NCBI GenBank assembly: GCA_964509695.1
Contig: CAZDXN010000010.1
Location: forward strand, 1 to 25,890
Reading direction: 5' to 3'
DNA length: 25,890 nucleotides
From: 2-01-FULL-50-23 sp964509695
GTDB taxonomy: Bacteria > Patescibacteriota > Microgenomatia > UBA1400 > MFAQ01
The position numbers and the translations under genes are program-made. Position 1 is the stretch's first letter, and each line of letters starts with the position of its first letter. Under the pieces are notes generated by a model. That model was not told where the DNA came from and did no database searches. It saw only the letters and a program-made list of their open reading frames with translations. Shown one piece after another: positions 9,301 to 14,524 of this stretch.

Positions 9301-9909
9301 GGGGTCACCGGTTAGGCCGCAAAGAGCAGCGCGCTTATCATTGGGGAGAGTGTTGTTGTCGACAAGGGCGGGAGGATTGTAAGGATTGGGTTTGTAAACA
9401 TCTTCGCATTTGAAACCAGCGGCTCCTTGGGCACAGCAGCTGGCGATGGAATTGCAAACGTAGACGTTTCCCGAACTATAACTGTTGCCGTTGTAGCTAA
9501 AACTGCCACCGGGATTGAAAGCGATATTGTCGAGGCCATTGAAGACGGGGTCGGTCCCGGAGCCCGTGACGTTGACGCGATCCAGACGGAACTCGTTGCC
9601 GACACAAAAAAGCATGGTATTGCCGTCGGCAAAGGTACCGTTTTCACAACCAATGATTGGTTTTTCCATGGCGGAGCCGCAAATAGGCGATTTTATGGCG
9701 AAGACGGAGTTGTAGAGATTTTTGTCGTTGCAGCAGATGGAAAAACCTTCGTAGGGTTGGGCGTCTCCCGAAGGACAGGAATCACTATATCTGGTACATT
9801 TATTGGCGTCGGCGCCGGTGCACCAGCAGTTGGGTTCGGTGGCGTGCGTGGAAGTAGCAAGTAGTAAGTAGCAAGTAGTAAGTAGCAGAGATAGGAAGAG
9901 TTTTCGCAC
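6313..9909 (-). CDS. Secreted multidomain protein with glycosidase-like and transglycosylase-like regions
   Basis: 1198 residues from GTG 9909, chosen because TATAAT ends six bases before it and because it gives a compact signal peptide (MRKLFLSLLLTTCYLLLATS, ending THA). Longer frames run into repeat DNA. Residues about 25-240 are Cys-rich (NCWC, SICC, ASCC) and probably disulfide-bonded. About 320-630 looks like a TIM-barrel glycoside hydrolase-like region, with FVFTEFGDFDTFGKEL near 452-467 and IAGPNEPETEQW near 615-626. A Pro/Thr linker near 1040 (PPPPTPTATPPIP) precedes a C-terminal region with AIWLEESAASW near 1087-1097 and VADFGC about ten residues later. That is like the catalytic-Glu helix and following segment of lysozyme/lytic transglycosylase folds. 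A VirB1-like wall-opening role for the secretion cluster is plausible but inferred. Confidence 0.65.
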   Translation of the reverse strand: MRKLFLSLLLTTCYLLLATSTHATEPNCWCTGADANKCTRYSDSCPSGDAQPYEGFSICCNDKNLYNSVFAIKSPICGSAMEKPIIGCENGTFADGNTMLFCVGNEFRLDRVNVTGSGTDPVFNGLDNIAFNPGGSFSYNGNSYSSGNVYVCNSIASCCAQGAAGFKCEDVYKPNPYNPPALVDNNTLPNDKRAALCGLTGDPNDDLVRYVHSNVDQYELTCADTPVVDVVRATCSENAGGEGAPYGKITQRDSSTNQDYIDIQALINFSSANLGGYGPDVTAQRTSSLDALAKVYPFNAFLNSTLKTGAPREAFGTFWRLLNQLQQMNAKAKLFLRYKQQSPPMRDQDIVYSGGNAAQEGDADGAAIAKYMNAVITGVAGEPKIKLLSPAFNITSRFTPPLVAEMISGGANFGALAGCAGNTYTVDGQGAYSWYQSFLAQTGLAGKCKGFVFTEFGDFDTFGKELDARPDVITRMTAEFAKTSADTSVLGALYFNSMGGNTQFTGHQLSQTEYSTIVSSNPGKAGVNSAKPFDGGTFEDAAGNYMGSPGWTLEIAFSKGDVGSVVNAINRALSRGLTPVIRICVGNTCDFADPAVYAGFLRDVASQTTGAFYAIAGPNEPETEQWVGTVPGDVPTPPPKTTKLSSLMSGLPGCLSSYPVCKDAAAVYIALDPDTKIKYDALIPFNQDNLRGYLALNYIEPVERRTNVGILTEGLPYIGTIKEVLDDGSFGILSALSPDWVNAARDGQSTSGNYITPQQEKNNKGVIERVAEKARQIWPSDTKEDDPKKNVLGCFLHEKGVTLPAPTTYPRDFPVVPAKPEWEIKSEPFPKSLYQFLRVPVKTTETANSDKCPINIAGLTVGHGTYYETKIVGDVRRDPGSYLVSNIGRSIAVLNNPKMTDISTLISEPKGDTNYSITSMMLPGFAKPTEPYVNTPLLATGASYDSTIYIYTDPATSDTGKAGGTESTSGNIARKGGQAHIDLCLFRNFWLRPAGLQKGTAADCSADANLLSITPPPPTPTATPPIPAEANCDKSAPAGSPGALLPIGSLTSQSFASGADYDNLENCYNDVVSRSNSASYDPAFTMAIWLEESAASWYKSYPNVADFGCAVNTPRMNFTAQIGCFLSLQRNYASGDQFKECRGSDDQLSMREFLLIFEGGYQSCRTGDFTIEPQFPTRIQQYYSQVTGGQTLDFNAPF
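9852..9887. repeat. Low-complexity tandem repeat coding a signal peptide
   Basis: The 14-base unit AAGTAGCAAGTAGT is reiterated about two and a half times. On the minus strand it encodes the hydrophobic core of the signal peptide of the 1198-residue protein (LLLTTCYLLLATS). Confidence 0.7.
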
Positions 9910-9915
9910 AATTTG

Positions 9916-9921
9916 ATTATA
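9916..9921 (-). promoter_or_regulatory. Leaderless-type -10 TATAAT deciding GTG 9909
   Basis: TATAAT is followed by six bases and then GTG at 9909. The upstream ATG at 9930 would put the -10 inside the coding region, so GTG is preferred as the start. Confidence 0.6.
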
Positions 9922-9925
9922 CGGC

Positions 9926-10060
9926 GTCATCGCGAGCGAAGCGTGGCGATCCATGGAATTTATTTGTATAGATTCCGGCTCGAAGGCCGGAATGACAAGA
10001 TGGATTGCTTCGTCGAGTACTCTCCCGTGGGGATACGCGGGATCTGCGACTCGCAATGAC
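9926..10060. repeat. Palindromic dispersed repeat, composite copy
   Basis: It begins GTCATCGCGAG and ends CTCGCAATGAC, an imperfect terminal inverted repeat of about 11 bases. The first part reads CGTGGCGATCCAT, as in the copy at 11365-11447. Nested inside are a hairpin ATTCCGGC/GCCGGAAT and the segment GGGGATACGCGGGATCT, which recurs inside a coding region at 20355-20408. It fills the gap between the 105-residue pilin gene and the 1198-residue gene. Confidence 0.7.
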
Positions 10061-10062
10061 AA

Positions 10063-10380
10063 TTATGGATTGATGCCGAATTGGGTGACTGGGGCGCCGG
10101 TGAAGCGCTCGATGAGGACCAGAACCAGCCAAGCCCCGGAGAGGAGAAGAATGCCAATGAGGGCGTACATGAGGGTAGACATGGCTGAGGCGTAGGCTTT
10201 GGGGTCGGCGCCGGAACTAATGAGCCTTATACCTGCCCAAATAACCATACCGAGAGCCACCAGGGCGATAACTGGGGGAAGTTGAAACAAGAGGTTTCGG
10301 ATAACGCAAGTGATTCCTCCAATAGTAGCAACGCCGTCGATCGGAGTTGTACCATAAAAGCATTCAGAGGACCAAGGCAT
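10063..10380 (-). CDS. Pilin-like two-helix membrane protein (TrbC/VirB2-like), 105 aa
   Basis: Two hydrophobic helices (about 31-53 and 69-92) flank a short polar loop, ISSGADPKAYASAMSTLMYALIG, which aligns with the SGGDK loop of the neighbouring paralogues. It has two Cys near the N-terminus and no obvious signal peptide. TrbC/VirB2-type pilins are small two-helix proteins that polymerise into conjugative-type pili. It is the last pilin-like gene before the large secreted protein. TATAAT lies seven bases before the ATG, so a leaderless transcript is likely. It is one of the more diverged members of the array. Confidence 0.7.
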   Translation of the reverse strand: MPWSSECFYGTTPIDGVATIGGITCVIRNLLFQLPPVIALVALGMVIWAGIRLISSGADPKAYASAMSTLMYALIGILLLSGAWLVLVLIERFTGAPVTQFGINP

Positions 10381-10387
10381 TAGGTTG

Positions 10388-10393
10388 ATTATA
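10388..10393 (-). promoter_or_regulatory. Leaderless-type -10 TATAAT
   Basis: TATAAT is seven bases before ATG 10380. The -35 region (GTCTGT at a 17-bp spacing) is poor. Confidence 0.55.
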
Positions 10394-10402
10394 CCTCACT
10401 CT

Positions 10403-10442
10403 GTCTGAGTACAGACGTCTCTCTCCTTCGATAAGGAGAGAG
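10403..10442. repeat. Two adjacent hairpins between pilin genes
   Basis: GTCTG/CAGAC with loop AGTA (10403-10416) is followed by a perfect 10-bp stem CTCTCTCCTT/AAGGAGAGAG with loop CGAT (10419-10442). The second lies 17 bases beyond the stop of the upstream pilin gene and may end or stabilise that transcript. There is no T-tract. Confidence 0.6.
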
Positions 10443-10459
10443 GACTAGGGAAGAAATTA

Positions 10460-10846
10460 TTAATAGGGTTTCGGGATGGTGAAGGTTGAGAGCCCCGCGT
10501 CAACTCCGAAGAAGTAGGCGATGATCCTGACTAGTGCCCATGATGCGGCAATAATAGCCAAACCGACGAGAGCGCTGACAATACGATTTCGGGCATTTTC
10601 GACCTTGGTTTTGTCACCACCGGAGGTAAGCCATTCAATACCACCCCAAACGAGGAAGACGAAGACGAGGATACCGGAAACGATGATGACGACGGAGATA
10701 CCAGTACTGATCAATTTGCCGATGTCGGTGATCTTGGCCTCTGCGGGTTTCTCGAAACCGACGGTGCCAGTTCCTTGGGCAAGAGCCGGAGTGGCGAGAG
10801 TTAGAGAGAGAAGAGCGGAGTTAATTAGCGTGGCGAGTTTTTTCAT
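10460..10846 (-). CDS. Pilin-like membrane protein (TrbC/VirB2-like), 128 aa
   Basis: A signal peptide (MKKLATLINSALLSLTLATPALA, cleavage before QGTG), a short extracytoplasmic segment, and two helices at about 50-70 and 88-113. The family loop GGIEWLTSGGDKTKVENARNRI lies between the helices. This loop is nearly identical to that of the next two upstream genes, so these are recent paralogues. A near-consensus promoter (TTGACA-17-AATAAT, 10876-10904) sits directly upstream. It overlaps the end of the preceding gene's region, so this member may be the most strongly expressed of the array. Expected in the cell membrane and possibly polymerising; that role is inferred from the family. Confidence 0.8.
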   Translation of the reverse strand: MKKLATLINSALLSLTLATPALAQGTGTVGFEKPAEAKITDIGKLISTGISVVIIVSGILVFVFLVWGGIEWLTSGGDKTKVENARNRIVSALVGLAIIAASWALVRIIAYFFGVDAGLSTFTIPKPY

Positions 10847-10875
10847 TTCAAATGATATTTTGTTAACTGTTTCCT

Positions 10876-10904
10876 ATTATTACTTCTTTTCTAATGACTG
10901 TCAA
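10876..10904 (-). promoter_or_regulatory. Near-consensus promoter inside the pilin array
   Basis: On the minus strand: TTGACA (10899-10904), 17-bp spacer, AATAAT (10876-10881). The predicted start near 10869 gives a leader of about 23 bases before ATG 10846. It is one of the few cluster promoters with a consensus -35. Confidence 0.6.
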
Positions 10905-10907
10905 TAT

Positions 10908-11489
10908 TTAGCGTCTGGGGGTACCTCCGCCCCCTCCAGTAGTGCCTGAGGAAGATCCGGGGATGGGGTTATCGGAACAGACATTTGAGATATCGACGCC
11001 AAAAAAAGTGAGAGCGAGGGTCCAGACAGCATAGGCGGCAGCGATGATAGCGACACCAATGAGGGCGTTGGTAAGTTTGCTTCTGGCATTTTCGATTTTG
11101 GTTTTGTCTCCACCACTGGTGAGCCACTCGACCCCTCCCCAAACGAGATAAATCAGGAGGAGAAGACCGGAAAGAATGATGCCGATGTCGACGATGCGGA
11201 AAATGAAGTGTTGGATACAGGTGAAGCCGAAGAAGTCTTTGACGTTGCTGCCGATGTCGACAGCTTCAGAGGTTTGAGCAAAGATGGGAGAAATGACGAA
11301 TGACGAATAACTAATTACTAATAAAATCACAATGAACAATGTCTGAATGAATTTAATTGTTCCCGTCATCGCGAGGAGTGTACTCATGACGTGGCGATCC
11401 ATCCGTATGGATTGCTTCTCCCGAGAAAATCTCGGGGTCGCAATGACAGAAATGGTTAGGGATTTGGGGCTTGGGGATTGATTAGTCAT
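10908..11489 (-). CDS. Pilin-like membrane protein with repeat-invaded signal peptide
   Basis: 193 residues from ATG 11489. The mature part has the family loop GGVEWLTSGGDKTKIENARSKL between two helices and a Gly/Ser-rich tail (GSSSGTTGGGGGTPRR). The first residues MTNQSPSPK and the hydrophobic stretch FIQTLFIVILLVISYSSFVI match two other genes in the window almost exactly. Here, however, 33 extra residues, encoded by a palindromic repeat, lie between them. The signal peptide core therefore starts near residue 47. Alternatively translation starts at ATG 11366 (MTGTIKFIQTLF), which lies inside the inserted DNA. Two Cys (FTCIQH and NVCSD) may form a disulfide. Confidence 0.75.
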   Translation of the reverse strand: MTNQSPSPKSLTISVIATPRFSREKQSIRMDRHVMSTLLAMTGTIKFIQTLFIVILLVISYSSFVISPIFAQTSEAVDIGSNVKDFFGFTCIQHFIFRIVDIGIILSGLLLLIYLVWGGVEWLTSGGDKTKIENARSKLTNALIGVAIIAAAYAVWTLALTFFGVDISNVCSDNPIPGSSSGTTGGGGGTPRR

Positions 11490-11505
11490 TAGAAATTAGG
11501 AATTA
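11292..11505 (-). repeat. Signal-peptide repeat, copy 1 (interrupted)
   Basis: Blocks at 11292-11348 and 11477-11505 match copies 2 and 3 base for base or nearly so. The total is 214 bp, against 115 bp in the other two; the 99-bp difference is the palindromic insertion. The block includes the intergenic bases, the ATG and the hydrophobic core codons. Confidence 0.85.
11365..11447. repeat. Palindromic dispersed repeat inserted in frame
   Basis: Begins GTCATCGCGAG and ends TCGCAATGAC (inverted termini), with an internal hairpin CCGAG/CTCGG. It shares CGTGGCGATCCAT and GGATTGCTTC with the copy at 9926-10060. It lies within the N-terminal codons of the 10908-11489 gene and keeps the frame. Confidence 0.8.
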
Positions 11506-11519
11506 GAAATTTATGAATG

Positions 11520-11912
11520 TTAGTAGTTTTGGGGGAAGACGGGTTTTAATAGGTCGATTTTGAGAACGGCGCCAACAAAGTAGATGACAGCGTAGGAGAC
11601 GACGAGAATCCCGAGACCGATTAGAGAGTTGGTGATTTTGTGAGTGGCATTTTCGATCTTGGTCTTGTCTCCTCCAGCGGTCAACCACTCGATACCTCCC
11701 CAGATCAAGTAAAGCATGACGGCGAGACCACCGACGGTGACGACGGTTTTCCAGAGTTGGGCGATGTAAAAGGCGAGACCTGCGCCGGCAGAAAGACCGA
11801 CGATGTCTGGGCCGAGGGCGGGATTGGTGATTTCGTTAGCAGCGTAAGCGGAGGAGACGAAGTTAGGAAGACACGAAGTTACGAAGCTAGGAATGAGAAG
11901 AAGTTTTTTCAT
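11520..11912 (-). CDS. Pilin-like membrane protein (TrbC/VirB2-like), 130 aa
   Basis: A signal peptide of unusual composition (MKKLLLIPSFVTSCLPNFVSSAYA, encoded by reiterated CTTCGT/CTAACTTCG-like DNA), then helices at about 57-77 and 93-115 with the family loop GGIEWLTAGGDKTKIENATHKI. It starts one base after the stop of the upstream paralogue, so translation is probably coupled. The downstream gene follows after 30 bases of repeat DNA. Predicted membrane or pilus subunit by similarity to its neighbours. Confidence 0.8.
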   Translation of the reverse strand: MKKLLLIPSFVTSCLPNFVSSAYAANEITNPALGPDIVGLSAGAGLAFYIAQLWKTVVTVGGLAVMLYLIWGGIEWLTAGGDKTKIENATHKITNSLIGLGILVVSYAVIYFVGAVLKIDLLKPVFPQNY

Positions 11913-11913
11913 A

Positions 11914-12339
11914 TTATTTGCATACTCCGAGGATTCCGGTTGGGTCTAATAATTTGCAGGGATTAAGAATATCGATACCAACAACGCCACCGACGATGCC
12001 GACGATGAAGTAGCTGACGGCGACGACGATCAGGCCAATGGCGGCTTGGGTAAGCTCGGTCTTGGCTTCTTCGGCGCGGCTCTTATCACCGCTACTGGTG
12101 ATCCATTTGAGACCACCGATAGCGAAGTAAAGGATAAAGGCCAGGCCAGCCATGACGGTAATCGTATTGATGACGGTGCTGAGGAAGTTGCCTAGTTGAG
12201 AATTGACATTTCCGGTTTGGAACCGGCCGGTGCCGGTGATATCGCCGAGGTCGATTTGAGCAAAGACATCTGAAGACGTAATAAATAGTAATAAATAGTA
12301 ATTGATGGTAACTAGTAGAAATTGAAGAAGCCTTTTCAT
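11914..12339 (-). CDS. Pilin-like membrane protein (TrbC/VirB2-like), 141 aa
   Basis: A signal peptide (MKRLLQFLLVTINYYLLLFI, ending VFA before QIDLG) whose core codons are a tandem AATAAATAGT-type repeat (12278-12300). Then helices at about 55-75 and 94-116, with the loop GGLKWITSSGDKSRAEEAKTEL. Two Cys occur near the C-terminus (NPCKLLDPTGILGVC), possibly a disulfide. The start codon overlaps the stop of the upstream gene by four bases (ATGA), a standard translational-coupling arrangement. Confidence 0.8.
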   Translation of the reverse strand: MKRLLQFLLVTINYYLLLFITSSDVFAQIDLGDITGTGRFQTGNVNSQLGNFLSTVINTITVMAGLAFILYFAIGGLKWITSSGDKSRAEEAKTELTQAAIGLIVVAVSYFIVGIVGGVVGIDILNPCKLLDPTGILGVCK

Positions 12340-12773
12340 TGTACGGATTGTAGAGTTGGTGAAAGTAAATTGAAGCCGGCACCAAAGAGGAGGCGGCCGA
12401 TGATAGAGGCGAGGACGAAGCTCATGCCAATGACGACGAGGCCGGTGATGGCCATCATGATTTGTGAGGTGGCGGTCTGAATCTTGCCCTTGTCACCGCC
12501 GCTAGTGATAAAGCCCAAGCCGCCGGTGATGAATTGCCAGAGGGCATAGAGACCAGCAATGACGGTGATGAAGCGGACGATGGCGGAGATGAAGGAGCCG
12601 GTATCTCCGATCGTACCAATAACAGTTTGAGGGGGGTTGATGGTGCCGACGATACCCTGCGCAAAAGCGGTGGGAATGACGAATGACGAATAACTAATTA
12701 CTAATAAAATCACAATGAACAATGTCTGAATGAATTTGGTTTGGGTTTTGGGATCTGGAAATTGATTAGTCAT
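12336..12773 (-). CDS. Pilin-like membrane protein (TrbC/VirB2-like), 145 aa
   Basis: The N-terminus (MTNQFPDPKTQTKFIQTLF, then IVILLVISYSSFVI, ending AFA before Q) comes from the shared 115-bp repeat. The mature part has helices at about 64-83 and 101-126, with the loop GGLGFITSGGDKGKIQTATSQI. The mature sequence is clearly different from the other two genes with the same signal peptide, so the signal block has a separate history from the pilin part. Overlaps the next gene by four bases. Confidence 0.8.
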   Translation of the reverse strand: MTNQFPDPKTQTKFIQTLFIVILLVISYSSFVIPTAFAQGIVGTINPPQTVIGTIGDTGSFISAIVRFITVIAGLYALWQFITGGLGFITSGGDKGKIQTATSQIMMAITGLVVIGMSFVLASIIGRLLFGAGFNLLSPTLQSVQ

Positions 12774-12789
12774 TAGAAATTAGGAATTA
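12675..12789 (-). repeat. Signal-peptide repeat, copy 2
   Basis: 115 bp. The blocks 12675-12731 (57 bp) and 12761-12789 (29 bp) are shared with copies 1 and 3; the connecting 29 bp diverge. It spans intergenic DNA, the start codon and the signal peptide core. Confidence 0.85.
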
Positions 12790-12810
12790 GAAATTTGGGA
12801 GTATGTGTTG

Positions 12811-13116
12811 TCATATGCCTGGGTTTAAGAAGTCAAAGCCGCCGACTCTGCCGACGATTTGGGTAATGACAAAGGCGGAGACGGCCAAAACGAGGCCTAT
12901 CAGGGCATAGTTTAGCATATTGGTGGCCTGCTGGACCTTGGCCTTGTCACCTTGACTGGTGATGTAGTTGAAGCCGGCAAAAATGGTAGTAATAAAGGCG
13001 GCGAGGGCGGAAAAAATGAGGGCATTTTGGATAAGGGGGGAAATGAGGTTGCCAAGATTGGCGGCCGATCCACCAAGAGCGCTACTGGGTTGGTAGAGAT
13101 CGCTGAGCGGTTTCAT
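12811..13116 (-). CDS. Pilin-like membrane protein (TrbC/VirB2-like), 101 aa
   Basis: Two helices (about 31-53 and 70-92) around the loop AGFNYITSQGDKAKVQQATNML, the family signature. There is no signal peptide; the N-terminus is polar (MKPLSDLYQPSSALGG). It is the first gene of the seven-gene pilin block and is divergent from the polyprenyl synthase gene, with only 31 bp between them. TATAAT (13125-13130) lies eight bases before the ATG. A second, overlapping TATAAT lies five bases further upstream. Confidence 0.75.
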   Translation of the reverse strand: MKPLSDLYQPSSALGGSAANLGNLISPLIQNALIFSALAAFITTIFAGFNYITSQGDKAKVQQATNMLNYALIGLVLAVSAFVITQIVGRVGGFDFLNPGI

Positions 13117-13124
13117 CTGAAGTG

Positions 13125-13139
13125 ATTATATTATAGAAT
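13125..13139. promoter_or_regulatory. Divergent -10 boxes for pilin block and polyprenyl synthase
   Basis: On the minus strand, TATAAT at 13125-13130 serves ATG 13116. On the plus strand, TAGAAT at 13134-13139 serves ATG 13148. Each ends eight bases before its start codon, giving leaders of at most one or two bases. The two promoters lie within 15 bp of each other and probably interfere. Confidence 0.5.
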
Positions 13140-13147
13140 AATCGGCA

Positions 13148-14224
13148 ATGCAGGCTTTAGCACAACTTGTCGGTTTTAAGACGGAGTTCGAAAAAGGGCT
13201 CGGAGGGCTACTCCAAGCTGAGGGGGTCAAGGCGATGAGGATCGATCCACAATACGCGATCTTTATCAAGATTTTGGAAGAATTCACTATGAGGGGTGGG
13301 AAGAGAATTCGGCCGGCATTTATGTACTTTTCATATTTGGCTTGCGGTGGGAATGATAAAGCTGAGATTATGAAAGCTGCCAGAAGTGTGGAGTTACTCC
13401 AAACCTTTTTGCTGATGCATGATGATTTGGTGGATAGGTCGGACTTGCGGCGGGGGAAACCAACAACCCACCGAATGTTTGAGAGAGAGTTTGAAAAACT
13501 AAATCTTTTGGGGGACAGAGAACACTTTGGCCGATCAACGGCAATGATTTGCGGTGACATCGCCCACATGCTCGCCTACAACAGCCTGATGGAAACAAAT
13601 TTCCCTTTTGAAAGGCGGGAGAAGGCAAGAAAACTTTTTGACCGAATCATGTTTGACACCGCTTATGGCTGGTATCGAGAAATGCTGAATACGATGAAGC
13701 CTGATGTGGTTGAGGACGAAGTTTTACGAGCCATGGAATATGTGAGTGCTCGTTATACGATTGCCGGGCCAGTGGGTTTGGGGGCGGTTCTTTCCGGAAC
13801 GAACGAAAAGAACCAAAAAATTTTGACAGAGTATGGCTTGAAGTTGGGACTGGCCTTCCAGATTCAGGACGATATCTTGGGAATGTTCGGGGACGAGAAA
13901 GAAGTGGGCAAGCCGGTAAACAGCGACTTGCTGGAGGGGAAGAAAACACTTTTGTACATAGGCGCTTTGGAAAAATTGAGAGAGAAAAACGATGTGAATG
14001 GAGAGAAAAAATTTCTGGGAATTTATGGGAAGTCGGATAAATTAGTTGATTTGGATTGGGTGAGGGACTTGATGAGCGATGAGGGAGTGCTACAGAATGC
14101 CAAAGAAAAAGCGAGAAAATTGGCGGAGACGGCGCTTTCGGAATTGGCTAAGGGTAGATTTGTGAGTGAAGGGAAGGAGTTTTTGGAAGGGATCGCGGAA
14201 TACATTGTGACGAGGAAGGTTTGA
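13148..14224 (+). CDS. Polyprenyl diphosphate synthase (trans-type)
   Basis: 358 residues of the trans-isoprenyl diphosphate synthase family, which condenses isopentenyl diphosphate with an allylic primer. The motifs are in order: GKRIRP (51-56), the first Asp-rich motif HDDLVDRSDLRRGKPT (91-106), and the second Asp-rich motif FQIQDDILGMFGD (237-249), followed by GKPVNSDLLEGKKT. The residue five before the first Asp is Phe87. In this family an aromatic there usually limits the product to a short chain (C15-C20). It could therefore make the primer for the convergent UppS; that link is inferred. A -10 TAGAAT ends eight bases before the ATG, implying an almost leaderless mRNA. Confidence 0.9.
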   Translation: MQALAQLVGFKTEFEKGLGGLLQAEGVKAMRIDPQYAIFIKILEEFTMRGGKRIRPAFMYFSYLACGGNDKAEIMKAARSVELLQTFLLMHDDLVDRSDLRRGKPTTHRMFEREFEKLNLLGDREHFGRSTAMICGDIAHMLAYNSLMETNFPFERREKARKLFDRIMFDTAYGWYREMLNTMKPDVVEDEVLRAMEYVSARYTIAGPVGLGAVLSGTNEKNQKILTEYGLKLGLAFQIQDDILGMFGDEKEVGKPVNSDLLEGKKTLLYIGALEKLREKNDVNGEKKFLGIYGKSDKLVDLDWVRDLMSDEGVLQNAKEKARKLAETALSELAKGRFVSEGKEFLEGIAEYIVTRKV

Positions 14225-14248
14225 GATGTTGTGAGAGGGTTTCTTTTT

Positions 14249-14254
14249 TAGAAT
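14249..14254 (+). promoter_or_regulatory. Leaderless-type -10 TAGAAT
   Basis: TAGAAT is followed by six bases and ATG 14261, the same geometry as at 18791, 21869 and other sites in the window. It supports expression of the small ORF 14261-14524. Confidence 0.45.
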
Positions 14255-14260
14255 GGGGGG

Positions 14261-14524
14261 ATGAAGTCATGTGAGTTTAATGTCCGTTCGATTCGAAATC
14301 ACCGGCGAGGGATCCATATGCCTGACGTTAGACTCGAAGGGAGAGAGCTGGTGATGTTTGGAAGAAGCATTCCGGTAATTAGTCGGGAACAGCTGGAAGA
14401 GAGGTTAATGCAAATTGGATGCGACGGAGAAGTGGTGGGGGAAATTGTGGGGAATTTATTTGGCTTTGCTGTCACCGCCGAAGCGCCGGTCGCGCTGGCT
14501 GAAATCAGTGAGGATCTTTTCTAG
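14261..14524 (+). CDS. Small protein of unknown function (87 aa)
   Basis: I do not recognise it. The first 20 residues are basic (RSIRNHRRGIH). The middle looks like beta strands (VRLEGRELVMFGRSIPV), followed by an amphipathic helix (SREQLEERLMQI) and GEVVGEIVGNLF. The last 69 bases overlap the 3' end of uppS on the opposite strand. A TAGAAT -10 six bases before the ATG favours a real leaderless gene. ATG 14318 (MPDVRLEG) is an alternative start. Medium confidence only. Confidence 0.5.
   Translation: MKSCEFNVRSIRNHRRGIHMPDVRLEGRELVMFGRSIPVISREQLEERLMQIGCDGEVVGEIVGNLFGFAVTAEAPVALAEISEDLF

Noticed and set aside
6121..9864. Several plus-strand frames of 130-200 codons opposite the 1198-residue gene
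   Set aside because: Antisense shadows caused by few stop codons opposite this composition. The minus-strand frame has a signal peptide, domain-like motifs and a promoter.
9910..10062. N-terminal extension of the 1198-residue protein to 10062 or ATG 9930
   Set aside because: The extension translates the palindromic repeat and places the TATAAT element inside the gene; GTG 9909 fits the promoter geometry and signal peptide.
11365..11447. CRISPR or phage attachment site
   Set aside because: Only two related copies, no regular spacing, and inverted termini; it behaves as a dispersed palindromic repeat.
13126..13949. Minus-strand frames opposite the polyprenyl synthase
   Set aside because: The plus-strand gene has complete family motifs; these are antisense shadows.
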